DNA of 16,848 bases from RGIG6165 sp045545175 (GCA_045545175.1 JAZQAK010000035.1:1-16848), one strand, 5' to 3'; shown: positions 7,410 through 14,327, counted from the first letter of the stretch. The notes: generated from the letters alone by a model not told the origin. Program-made: numbers and translations.

Positions 7410-7464
7410 AGTATACAACACTAAAACCTCAAATTCCTTGCATAATAACCTTAATTTATTGCAT
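7410..7464 (-). promoter_or_regulatory. Putative activator-dependent promoter of the mannosidase operon
   Basis: On the minus strand a -10-like TATACT (7410-7415) has no recognisable -35 at 17 bases. Instead ATGCAA occurs at 7438-7443, abutting the -35 position, and again at 7459-7464, exactly 21 bases (two helical turns) upstream. A weak -35 preceded by direct repeats at this spacing is the usual layout of an AraC-type activated promoter. The repeat is only six bases exact in AT-rich DNA, so this is a candidate. Confidence 0.45.
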
Positions 7465-7499
7465 TTATTACGATTTTCTTATATCCTATTCTTGCAAAA

Positions 7500-7544
7500 A
7501 CGTCTGTAACGGTCCGTTTTATCGGACAACAGACGTGTTATATT
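7500..7544 (+). promoter_or_regulatory. Extended -10 promoter with overlapping palindrome, upstream of HAD gene
   Basis: TGTTATATT (7536-7544) reads as an extended -10. Directly upstream is a two-part inverted repeat: outer arms ACGTCTGT/ACAGACGT (7500-7507, 7529-7536) and inner arms GTCCG/CGGAC (7512-7516, 7523-7527). There is no T run after it, so it is not a terminator. It covers the -35 zone and could be an operator or act on the divergent operon. Confidence 0.4.
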
Positions 7545-7596
7545 GATATTACATAAAATGCAAGCCCCGTGGCTGTACAACGAAAGGAGAATGATT

Positions 7597-8451
7597 ATGG
7601 CAAAACCGACACCGCCGATTATTGCTATTATGTACGATTTTGATAAAACCTTATCAACGAAAGATATGCAGGAATACGGCTTTATTCCAAATCTCGGAAT
7701 AACGCCCGACGATTTCTGGAGTGAAGCGAAAAAACTCAGGGAATCCGAAAATATGGACCCTATTCTCGCCTATATGTATCAGATGCTCAAAAAAGCGTCC
7801 GAAAAGCAGGTCCCCGTTACACGTGATGCCTTCGTCTCATTCGGAAAAGATATAGAATATTATCCCGGTGTCGAGGATTGGTTTGCACGTATAAATGCCT
7901 ACGGTGAGCAAAACGGCGTTGTCATTGAGCACTACGTAATCTCCTCGGGAATCAAAGAAATTATCGAAGGTTCTTCAATCAATAAATATTTCAAAAAGGT
8001 ATACGCCTGCGAATTTTTGTATAACGAAAACAACGTTGCAATCTGGCCCAAGCTTGCCGTCAATTACACTAATAAAACGCAGTTTCTTTTTAGAATCAAC
8101 AAAGGTGTTCTCGACGTTTGGGACGACAAAGCTTTAAACGATTACGTTCCCGAAGAGGAACGTCGTATCCCCTTCCGTAATATGATTTACATAGGTGACG
8201 GACTCACGGACGTGCCGTGTATGAAGCTTGTCAAGTTAAATAAAGGTCAGTCCATAGCCGTGTTTAACAAGCGAAAAAAGGAAGTCGCCGCACAGCTTAT
8301 GTCGGAAAACCGTGTCGATTTTATTACGGAAGCAAACTATTGTAAGGACAGCGAGCTTGACAAAATCGTAAAAACCGTTATTGAGAAGATGGCGGTAGTC
8401 GAAAATCTGGTAAGACTCCACGACAAACACAAAAAATCAATCAGCAAATAA
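7597..8451 (+). CDS. HAD-superfamily phosphatase (PSP-like, subfamily IB)
   Basis: 284 residues, cytoplasmic. HAD motif I is YDFDKTLS with nucleophile Asp14 and Asp16; motif II is VISSG (residues 114-118); the motif III Lys is probably Lys160; motif IV is YIGDGLTDVPC with Asp201 and Asp205. A long helical cap lies between motifs I and II (about residues 20-110), as in phosphoserine-phosphatase-like enzymes that act on small phosphorylated metabolites. The ATG at 7597 is chosen because AGGAG (7585-7589) is 7 bases away; an ATG at 7591 is too close, and one at 7543 overlaps the promoter. It is monocistronic and ends before the bidirectional terminator at 8533. Divergence from the mannosidase operon hints at a sugar phosphate, but the substrate cannot be named. 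Confidence 0.88.
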   Translation: MAKPTPPIIAIMYDFDKTLSTKDMQEYGFIPNLGITPDDFWSEAKKLRESENMDPILAYMYQMLKKASEKQVPVTRDAFVSFGKDIEYYPGVEDWFARINAYGEQNGVVIEHYVISSGIKEIIEGSSINKYFKKVYACEFLYNENNVAIWPKLAVNYTNKTQFLFRINKGVLDVWDDKALNDYVPEEERRIPFRNMIYIGDGLTDVPCMKLVKLNKGQSIAVFNKRKKEVAAQLMSENRVDFITEANYCKDSELDKIVKTVIEKMAVVENLVRLHDKHKKSISK

Positions 8452-8532
8452 AAGTGGAGAAAGCAAATATAAACAATTACGAGCAGGGAAACGATTATTG
8501 GCGGATATGCAAATAAACAAAACGATACCATT

Positions 8533-8574
8533 AAAAAAACGATGGGAAATCTTGCGATTTCTCATCGTTTTTTT
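8533..8574. terminator. Bidirectional terminator between HAD gene and Mn catalase
   Basis: Nineteen-base arms (8533-8551 and 8556-8574) pair fully, with one G-U wobble, around loop TTGC. Seven A bases open the left arm and seven T bases close the right one. It serves two convergent genes. The 80 bases between the HAD stop and this hairpin hold nothing recognisable. Confidence 0.93.
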
Positions 8575-8577
8575 ATT

Positions 8578-9240
8578 TTAATCAAAGGAAACAGGCTTTG
8601 TATCACCCGTTGCAAATGCGTTGGGGCCGGGGTCCGACATGGAAAAATACATTTTTGCAGCCTTAGTCGTGCCGAAATCGCGGTTAGAACCCGAGTTCTG
8701 CACCTTGTTAAAGGCATCGCGGAACATCTGATTGTGCGCTTCCTCGCGGTTGAGGAGAAAATCGATGGTCTCACGCACCTTCACGTCGTCGATCTGGCGA
8801 TAAAGGTATTCGTAAACCACCTTCGCACGCTGTTCGGATGCAATATTGCTGAGCAGGTCAGCACACAGATCCCCCGTAACCGTTACGTAATCAGCCGTCC
8901 ACGAGTAACCCGAGGCGTTGATAAGACCGGGATTTAAGCCGAGAAGTACGTGGGACTGAATCTCACCGCTGGGCACCTTTTCGGCATCAACGTCGTGCCC
9001 GTTTAAGAGATTGATGGTCTGCGCCACCATTTCCATATGACTAAGTTCCTCAGCCGCAATGTCAAGGAACAGATCCTTGATTTCGGGATCTTTGATTCGA
9101 AAACTCTGGGACATATACTGCATTGCCGCCTTGAGCTCGCCGTTGCCTCCGCCGAGTTGCTCCTGTAAAAGTGCTGCGTACTGCGGATTGGGTCTCTCCA
9201 CCGCCACGGGATGAAAAAGCATCTTTTCGTGTTTAAACAT
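8578..9240 (-). CDS. Manganese catalase, CotJC-type
   Basis: 220 residues; a ferritin-like four-helix bundle that uses a di-manganese site to dismutate hydrogen peroxide. Putative ligands are Glu35 (GNGELKAAM), Glu65 and His68 (AAEELSHME), Glu136 (ASEQRAK) and His169 (REEAHNQMF). The ExxH spacing and the 33-residue Glu-to-His spacing match the Thermus thermophilus enzyme. It is much shorter than the 300-residue Thermus protein and resembles the spore-coat-associated CotJC form. GGAGGT, 6-7 bases upstream, fixes the ATG at 9240. No cotJA or cotJB gene is adjacent, so the protein appears to be expressed alone. I see no clear sigma-A promoter in the 70 bases between the tRNA terminator and the ribosome site, which leaves room for another sigma factor. 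Roles in oxidative stress and in spores are both possible. Confidence 0.93.
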   Translation of the reverse strand: MFKHEKMLFHPVAVERPNPQYAALLQEQLGGGNGELKAAMQYMSQSFRIKDPEIKDLFLDIAAEELSHMEMVAQTINLLNGHDVDAEKVPSGEIQSHVLLGLNPGLINASGYSWTADYVTVTGDLCADLLSNIASEQRAKVVYEYLYRQIDDVKVRETIDFLLNREEAHNQMFRDAFNKVQNSGSNRDFGTTKAAKMYFSMSDPGPNAFATGDTKPVSFD

Positions 9241-9310
9241 TTCACTACCTCCGTTTATCAGATAGTAGATATTCTTACCAATTCGGAGACAGATATTCCC
9301 CCTGCCAAAC

Positions 9311-9345
9311 AAAAAGCAGTTATGACTCAGTCATAACTGCTTTTT
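9311..9345. terminator. Terminator of tRNA-Pro, separating it from Mn catalase
   Basis: A perfect palindrome: 17-base arms (9311-9327, 9329-9345) around one C, with A and T runs at the ends. It starts one base past the tRNA CCA end and insulates the same-strand catalase gene downstream. Confidence 0.93.
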
Positions 9346-9346
9346 C

Positions 9347-9422
9347 TGGTCGAAGTGATAGGACTCGAACCTACAGCATCTTGCTCCCAAAGCAAGCGCG
9401 CTACCAATTGCGCCACACCTCG
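9347..9422 (-). tRNA. tRNA-Pro (UGG)
   Basis: A 76-base cloverleaf on the minus strand with encoded CCA (9347-9349). Acceptor CGAGGTG/CACTTCG has one G-U pair; D arm GCGC/GCGC; anticodon arm CTTGC/GCAAG with loop TTTGGGA; T arm GTAGG/CCTAT with one G-U pair and loop TTCGAGT; discriminator A. The anticodon TGG reads CCN proline codons. Confidence 0.97.
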
Positions 9423-9453
9423 ATATATTATTCTGTTTTCATCAACGTATCTT

Positions 9454-9482
9454 ATTATAAATGAAACTCCCGTTATTGTCAA
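9454..9482 (-). promoter_or_regulatory. Perfect consensus promoter of tRNA-Pro
   Basis: TTGACA (9477-9482), 17-base spacer, TATAAT (9454-9459) on the minus strand. The predicted start of transcription lies about 25 bases before the tRNA. Confidence 0.9.
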
Positions 9483-9493
9483 ACAAAAAAGTG

Positions 9494-9522
9494 TTGACAC
9501 CCAAAGCAATGCATGATATATT
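9494..9522 (+). promoter_or_regulatory. Consensus promoter of the GntR-ABC operon
   Basis: TTGACA (9494-9499), 17 bases, TATATT (9517-9522), preceded by TGA, which gives an extended -10. Its -35 is only 11 bases from the -35 of the divergent tRNA-Pro promoter. A promoter this strong fits an operon held off by a repressor. Confidence 0.9.
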
Positions 9523-9524
9523 AA

Positions 9525-9551
9525 AACTGTACTAAGTGTATTGGTACAGTT
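9525..9551 (+). promoter_or_regulatory. Inverted-repeat operator for the GntR repressor
   Basis: AACTGTACTAA (9525-9535) and TTGGTACAGTT (9541-9551) form 11-base arms with one mismatch around GTGTA. It starts 3 bases after the -10 and covers the transcription start and early leader, an ideal site for repression. YtrA-type regulators bind long inverted repeats of this kind upstream of their own operon. The link to this particular regulator is inferred. Confidence 0.75.
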
Positions 9552-9564
9552 AGGAGGTGTGCAG

Positions 9565-9924
9565 ATGATAAGTATCAACTACCGTGACCCGAGACCCGTT
9601 TACGAGCAGGTGAGGGACGGTTATAAGAAACTTATTTTCAGCGGAGTACTCGGCGAAAACGACAAATTGCCTTCTGTTCGTATTCTTGCATCGCAACTTG
9701 CGATAAATCCGAATACGATACAGCGTGCATATGCCGAGCTTGAGACGGAGGGTTTTATTTACTCCGTACCGGGAAAAGGCTCGTTTGTTGCCGGGATAAA
9801 CCGTGACACAAGAAAGATAGAGGACTGTTACGAAAAACTCGATGCGTTGTGCAGAGAACTTCAACTACTCGGCGTGTCATCAAAGGAGATAGCAGACCGT
9901 ATCAGAAAGGGTGATAACGAATGA
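9565..9924 (+). CDS. GntR-family repressor, YtrA subfamily
   Basis: 119 residues, cytoplasmic. The N-terminal winged helix-turn-helix (residues about 10-76) is typical: PVYEQVRDGYKKLI, then LPSVRILASQLAINPNTIQR, then LETEGFIYSVPGKGSFV. The effector domain is only about 40 residues of helix (80-119), which places it in the YtrA subfamily of short GntR regulators that control ABC transporter operons. AGGAGGTG (9552-9559) lies 5 bases before the ATG at 9565. The stop overlaps the ATPase start in ATGA (9921-9924). First gene of the operon, preceded by a strong promoter and inverted-repeat operator, so autorepression is likely. Inducers of such systems are often cell-wall-active compounds; none can be named here. 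Confidence 0.93.
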   Translation: MISINYRDPRPVYEQVRDGYKKLIFSGVLGENDKLPSVRILASQLAINPNTIQRAYAELETEGFIYSVPGKGSFVAGINRDTRKIEDCYEKLDALCRELQLLGVSSKEIADRIRKGDNE

Positions 9925-10811
9925 TTGAAATCAAAAATGCTGTCAAGAAATTTGACGGTTTTGCAGCGCTTGACGGCTTGAATATGACTGTCGGGGACGG
10001 CTGTGTATACGGTCTTGTCGGACCAAACGGCGCAGGAAAATCCACGATAATCAGACACATACTCGGCATATACAAGCAAGACTCAGGCGAGGTGCTTGTA
10101 GACGGGCAGCCCGTATGGGAAAACGACGCTTTAAAGCAGGAGATAATCGGCATCTCGGATGACTGGTATCACTTTCCGCAGGCAAGCATACGTGATATGA
10201 TGCATTATCTTCGCGGCATATATCCGCAGTTCTCGATGGAACGTTATGAAAAACTCAAAGGAGTATTCGATTTAAGCGAAAAAGCCCTCATACGCCGTAT
10301 GTCAAAGGGTATGAAAAAGCAGGCGGCATTTTGGCTGGCACTCTGCTGTATGCCGAAATATCTCATCCTTGATGAGCCTGTTGACGGACTTGACCCCGTA
10401 ATGCGCCGTCAGGTGTGGAGCCTTGTTCTTGCCGACGTTGCGGAAAGAGGTACGACGGTGCTCGTTTCTTCACATAACCTGCGTGAGCTCGAAGACGTCT
10501 GCGACTACGTAGGCATTATGAACGGCGGTAAAATACTGCTCGAACAGTCGCTTTCCGCATTGCAGGATAATACCGTCAAGGTGCAGTACGCCTCCGACAG
10601 CGATGAACTGCCCGAAGGTCTTGATATAGTATCACAGAGCAGTGTAGGCAGAATAAAAACACTCATTATAAAAGGAAAGCAGGATGAAGTGCTCGACACG
10701 CTTGCTAAGACAAATCCGCTTGTCCTCGAATCAATCCCCTTAACACTCGAAGAAATATTTATCTACGAACTCGGAGGTGAGAACTATGAAGTCAAGAACA
10801 TCATTCTTTAA
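9921..10811 (+). CDS. ABC transporter ATP-binding protein with degenerate signature motif
   Basis: 296 residues; the cytoplasmic ATPase that drives the permease encoded next. Walker A is GPNGAGKST (34-42), Walker B YLILDEP (147-153) with Glu152, D-loop GLDP (156-159), switch His185 in SSHNL. Two motifs differ from the norm: the signature, usually LSGGQ, reads MSKGM (127-131), and the Q-loop position reads ISDDWYHF (78-85) without an obvious Gln. Variation of this kind occurs in the YtrB/BcrA branch of ABC-2-type exporters. Residues about 215-296 form the C-terminal extension common in this branch. The ATG at 9921 overlaps the repressor stop by 4 bases. The gene's end overlaps the permease start by 26 bases. 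Confidence 0.93.
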   Translation: MIEIKNAVKKFDGFAALDGLNMTVGDGCVYGLVGPNGAGKSTIIRHILGIYKQDSGEVLVDGQPVWENDALKQEIIGISDDWYHFPQASIRDMMHYLRGIYPQFSMERYEKLKGVFDLSEKALIRRMSKGMKKQAAFWLALCCMPKYLILDEPVDGLDPVMRRQVWSLVLADVAERGTTVLVSSHNLRELEDVCDYVGIMNGGKILLEQSLSALQDNTVKVQYASDSDELPEGLDIVSQSSVGRIKTLIIKGKQDEVLDTLAKTNPLVLESIPLTLEEIFIYELGGENYEVKNIIL

Positions 10812-12513
10812 CTACGCCACTTTCAAAAAGAATGTGACACGTTTCTGGCCGATATGGGGAGCTTACCTCTTCTGTCTCGTGCTTGCGGCACCGCTGACAT
10901 TCCTTATTTGCAAAAGCGTGGGTGTGCACGCACTTAAATACTACGCAAGAGACATCGAAGATGCCGCAATCGTGCTTATGCCGACGGTTGCCATGTTTAT
11001 GAGTGGCCTTTCGGTAATGGCTGTATTCTCCTACCTTTTCAAAAGCAACAGGGTTGACTTTACCCACTCGCTTCCGATAAAAAGAAGTTCACTTTTTGTA
11101 ACTAATTACATATCGGGCTTCTGCTTTACGCTTATCCCCAACCTCATAATTTCTGCCGTTATGATAGTTCTTATGGGGCTTAACGGTGTTAATTGCGCGG
11201 TTATTTTCAAAATATTCGTTGCAATAACGCTTATGACGGTATTTTACTACGGTCTTGCCGTTTTCTGTGCGATGATTTGCGCAAATGCGGTGGCAATGCC
11301 CATGGTTTATCTTGGAATAAACTTTCTTGCCGTTGGCATAAACGGCATTGTAAGCCTGCTCGGTTCAATGTTTCTCAAGGGCTATGAAGCGGCACTCATT
11401 CCAGCATCAAGAATACTTACCCCGATAGTCAATATGTATATTTTTGACGAGCACGATATAAATATGGTGTATCTGAGCAAAATGAGTGCTTATGCCATTG
11501 TCGGTATAGCGCTGACAGTCTGTGCATACCTGCTCTACCGCATAAAGAAAAGCGAATCTGCAGGCGATATCGCCTCATTCAAGCCGATAAGATACGTTTT
11601 CAGATACTTACTCGGCGGAATCGGTGCTTATACGGTGGGTCTTCTGCTCTTCTACATATTCGAAAATATATTCCTGACACAGCGCAAGAGTATGGGCGGT
11701 TTTATCCTCTTTATGCTGACGACGCTTTTCGGTGCCCTGCTTCTCTACTACGTCTTTGAAATGTTTGCACTCAAGAAGTTCAAGGTTTTCAAAGGCTCAC
11801 TCAAAGGTGTTTTACCGCTTGTCATTGCGGTGATTCTAATCAGTTTGTTCACCTTCTTCGACCTGCTTGGCTATTCCACAAGAATTCCCGACATCAGCGA
11901 CGTTGAAAGTGTGAGGGTAAACATTGATTACTCGCAGCGGTTAGAAAGCGACGACGTGGATTTCATAAAACTCGTACGCAGTACACATACTCTGATTGCA
12001 AGTTCAGAAACGGAAGAATACGGGGCAATGTTTGAGGTTGAATACCGTCTTGAAAGCGGAAATCTGTTAAAGAGAAGATACCGCTATTACCGTGACGACG
12101 AGCTTATTTCGGGGGCGATAGTCGACCTGCTTGAAGCACCTGCTACGAATAACGCCGTGGCAGATATGCTTGAAGAGAGCGAGGTGCACGACTTTAACAT
12201 TTACAGAGACAACGACTACATTGACGTAAACTCGTATGCAAACGGTGATGCACTTGTCAAAGCACTCATAAACGATATACGAGGCGGCGCAAAACTGAAA
12301 TTTGAAACGGGATACGAAACCTATTACTATGAAGAGTACAAAAACTTCTATAAAATATACGTTTATTTCCACGGGTACAACCAGTCAGTCCACTGTCTTG
12401 TAGACGAATCCTTTACGGAGACGTGGGCGTATCTGCAGACACTTGAAAGAATGGCTAAAGGGCTTGACGCCCCCGTGGTCGTATACACAACCGAACCTCT
12501 GACGTCGATATAA
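10786..12513 (+). CDS. ABC-2-type permease with large extracytoplasmic C-terminal domain
   Basis: 575 residues. Nine hydrophobic segments are visible, near residues 20-42, 60-85, 103-131, 138-165, 172-195, 234-252, 271-293, 303-327 and 340-361. A soluble region of about 210 residues (362-575) follows, placed outside the cell if the N-terminus is inside. HSLPIKRSSLFVTNYISG (94-111) is the cytoplasmic coupling segment characteristic of permeases in these GntR-linked exporters. The ATG at 10786 has GGAGGTG about 7 bases upstream and sits within the ATPase reading frame end. The C-terminal domain is rich in charged and Tyr residues (for example YETYYYEEYKNFYK) and I cannot assign a function to it. 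The substrate is unknown; export of, or defence against, a peptide or cell-envelope agent is the usual expectation for this operon type. Confidence 0.9.
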   Translation: MKSRTSFFNYATFKKNVTRFWPIWGAYLFCLVLAAPLTFLICKSVGVHALKYYARDIEDAAIVLMPTVAMFMSGLSVMAVFSYLFKSNRVDFTHSLPIKRSSLFVTNYISGFCFTLIPNLIISAVMIVLMGLNGVNCAVIFKIFVAITLMTVFYYGLAVFCAMICANAVAMPMVYLGINFLAVGINGIVSLLGSMFLKGYEAALIPASRILTPIVNMYIFDEHDINMVYLSKMSAYAIVGIALTVCAYLLYRIKKSESAGDIASFKPIRYVFRYLLGGIGAYTVGLLLFYIFENIFLTQRKSMGGFILFMLTTLFGALLLYYVFEMFALKKFKVFKGSLKGVLPLVIAVILISLFTFFDLLGYSTRIPDISDVESVRVNIDYSQRLESDDVDFIKLVRSTHTLIASSETEEYGAMFEVEYRLESGNLLKRRYRYYRDDELISGAIVDLLEAPATNNAVADMLEESEVHDFNIYRDNDYIDVNSYANGDALVKALINDIRGGAKLKFETGYETYYYEEYKNFYKIYVYFHGYNQSVHCLVDESFTETWAYLQTLERMAKGLDAPVVVYTTEPLTSI

Positions 12514-12515
12514 TC

Positions 12516-12543
12516 AAAAATACACCCTACGGGGTGTATTTTT
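12516..12543 (+). terminator. Terminator of the GntR-ABC operon
   Basis: Arms AAAAATACACCC (12516-12527) and GGGTGTATTTTT (12532-12543) with a 4-base loop, starting 2 bases after the permease stop. Confidence 0.9.
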
Positions 12544-12544
12544 A

Positions 12545-12573
12545 TTGTAATAAATCTTGTTTTGTGGTAGTAT
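12545..12573 (+). promoter_or_regulatory. Putative promoter of the YitT operon
   Basis: TTGTAA (12545-12550), 17 bases, TAGTAT (12568-12573), with TGG before the -10 acting as an extended -10. It starts immediately after the upstream terminator and leaves a leader of about 70 bases. Confidence 0.5.
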
Positions 12574-12649
12574 AGACTTTAGCAATCGTGTTCGGATTGT
12601 CAACAAAAACATTCTCACCACGAACAGTAAAACAGAAAGAAGGAAAACA

Positions 12650-13516
12650 ATGAAAGCCTTAAGAATAGCAACCGACATATTAATCACAATAGTAGCCGCA
12701 ATTTTATCCGCAATAGGACTTTACACCTTCGTAAACCCTGCAAACTTTGCCCCCAGCGGAATTGACGGCATTGCCATGATGACACAAGAACTTTTCGGAA
12801 TCAACATGGGTTACGTTTCCCTCATTATAAACATTCCGCTTCTTGTTATAGCGTGGTTTTTCATAAGCAAAAAATATGTAACCTACACCTTCTTTTTCAC
12901 CGTACTGTCATCAGTAATGCTTGTTGTAATGGAAAAGATTAATATGTATGAGTACGTATCTCCTACAAACACGTGGATTGCCGTGTTTGCTTCCGGTATT
13001 ATGCTTGGTGTGAGAACTGCAATGATGCTTAAAATAGGCGGTTCAACAGGCGGTATTGACATTATTGCCAGCATTTTCCAGAAGAAAAAGCCGTACCTTA
13101 ACATAGAATCGCTCATATCATTGTTCTGCTACATAATTATCGGCGTATCTTTCTTTGTTTATCGCAATATTGAAAGTGTAATTATGTCAGTTGTGCAGAT
13201 GTTGATTTTTAACATTGCCATGAACTACATCTTAAAGACAACAAGATCCGCCGTTGAGGTTAAAATCATCACCGATCAGCCTGAAAAGCTTAGGGAAGAG
13301 ATTCTTGTCAACCTCAAGCACGGTGCAACCACCATTAAGTGTAGCGGTATGTACACAGGCAATGAAAAGACTATGATTGTTACCCTCATCAATCTTCATC
13401 AGATGAGCGAGCTTGTAAAGATTTCCAAGAAATACGACAACACCTTCCTCTATTTCGGTGATGCTAACGGTGTATGGGGCAATTTCAGATGGAATAAGAA
13501 CGATGCCGTTAAATAA
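12650..13516 (+). CDS. YitT-family membrane protein
   Basis: 288 residues. Five hydrophobic segments in the first 190 residues include MKALRIATDILITIVAAILS at the N-terminus. The family hallmark of a Pro/Ser/Gly-rich loop (NPANFAPSGIDGIAMM) lies after the first segment, and a second GGSTGGIDIIA loop follows the fourth. The C-terminal roughly 80 residues (about 205-285) form the cytoplasmic DUF2179 domain: TIKCSGMYTGNEKTMIVTLINLHQMSELVKI. The ATG at 12650 has AAGGA about 5 bases upstream, and an earlier in-frame start has none. Members are widespread in Firmicutes; the transported or sensed molecule is not established. The DUF1294 gene starts 5 bases after its stop. Confidence 0.92.
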   Translation: MKALRIATDILITIVAAILSAIGLYTFVNPANFAPSGIDGIAMMTQELFGINMGYVSLIINIPLLVIAWFFISKKYVTYTFFFTVLSSVMLVVMEKINMYEYVSPTNTWIAVFASGIMLGVRTAMMLKIGGSTGGIDIIASIFQKKKPYLNIESLISLFCYIIIGVSFFVYRNIESVIMSVVQMLIFNIAMNYILKTTRSAVEVKIITDQPEKLREEILVNLKHGATTIKCSGMYTGNEKTMIVTLINLHQMSELVKISKKYDNTFLYFGDANGVWGNFRWNKNDAVK

Positions 13517-13521
13517 CGAAT

Positions 13522-13782
13522 ATGTTGTACTGGATTTTAATTATAAATGCCGTGGCTTTTGTCACGGCGGGTATTGACAAATACCTTGCAAAGATAAACA
13601 AAAGACGCATTTCCGAGAGTACGCTTTTTACGATTGCTCTTGCAGGAGGTGCTGTTGGTGAATACGTTTCAATGAAACTCTTTCACCACAAGACGCTTCA
13701 CAAGCGTTTTATGATAGGTCTGCCCGTTATAATTGCGGTGCAGTTGATTTTATTATATTTATACAGGGGACTTTGGTTATGA
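13522..13782 (+). CDS. DUF1294-family small membrane protein
   Basis: 86 residues with three hydrophobic segments, near 3-18, 35-50 and 64-82. Between them lies the family's conserved stretch GIDKYLAKINKRRISE followed by GGAVGEYVSMKLFHHKT and KRFMIGLPVI. It is an integral membrane protein of unknown function. The start ATG is 5 bases after the YitT stop and has no clear Shine-Dalgarno sequence, so it is probably translated by coupling. Its stop overlaps the next gene's start in ATGA. Confidence 0.88.
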   Translation: MLYWILIINAVAFVTAGIDKYLAKINKRRISESTLFTIALAGGAVGEYVSMKLFHHKTLHKRFMIGLPVIIAVQLILLYLYRGLWL

Positions 13783-14327
13783 AATTATATTTTGTCCGTC
13801 ACGGACTGACACAGTGGAATATTGACGGTTATATGCAAGGTCAAAGCGACATACCGCTTTGCGATACAGGGAGAGCGCAGGCACGCGAGACGGCAAAACT
13901 CCTCTCCGATAAACATATAGATATATGCATTTCCTCCCCCTTGTCCAGAGCACGTGAAACGGCAGAAATTATTCTCAAGGGCAGAGACGTGCCGATAATC
14001 ACCGATGAGCGTATTATCGAACGTGCTTTCGGCAGTTACGAGGGTTCAACCGCTTTCTACACGGGTTCCGAAGAATACAGAAAAACAATGTGGAATCTTG
14101 AGGGAGACGGAAAGTTTGACGATATGGAGCCGATTGCCTCCGTCGTAAAAAGAGTGTATGCTTTTCTTGACGACATAAAAGAAAAATACAAAGATAAAAG
14201 CGTGCTGTTAACAGCACACGGCGGCCTCTCCCCTGCCGTAAAATATTATATTTCAGGGCAAGAAATATCCGAAAACTATCTTTTTGATATTGTAAAAAAC
14301 TGTGAAATAATCGAAGGTGAAATATGA
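13779..14327 (+). CDS. Histidine phosphatase (phosphoglycerate mutase-like) family protein
   Basis: 182 residues, cytoplasmic. Catalytic RHG is at residues 7-9 (His8 becomes phosphorylated), followed by the usual SSPLSRARETA (52-62), acid/base region ERAFGSYEG (81-89) and the second catalytic His147 in LTAHGG. At this size it fits the small phosphatase branch (CobC, PhoE or GpmB-like) rather than a glycolytic mutase. The ATG at 13779 overlaps the previous stop by 4 bases, and AGGGGA is about 8 bases upstream. Substrate unknown; its position after two membrane proteins does not narrow it down. The stop touches the terminator at 14327. Confidence 0.9.
   Translation: MKLYFVRHGLTQWNIDGYMQGQSDIPLCDTGRAQARETAKLLSDKHIDICISSPLSRARETAEIILKGRDVPIITDERIIERAFGSYEGSTAFYTGSEEYRKTMWNLEGDGKFDDMEPIASVVKRVYAFLDDIKEKYKDKSVLLTAHGGLSPAVKYYISGQEISENYLFDIVKNCEIIEGEI

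Noticed and set aside
7500..7536. Intrinsic terminator
   Set aside because: The hairpin is imperfect and no T run follows on either strand. It lies in a divergent promoter region, where a terminator would serve no gene.
12589..12626. Leader RNA structure or riboswitch upstream of yitT (TGTTCG/CGAACA arms)
   Set aside because: Only a 6-base stem with a 26-base loop and no riboswitch-like core; too weak to support.
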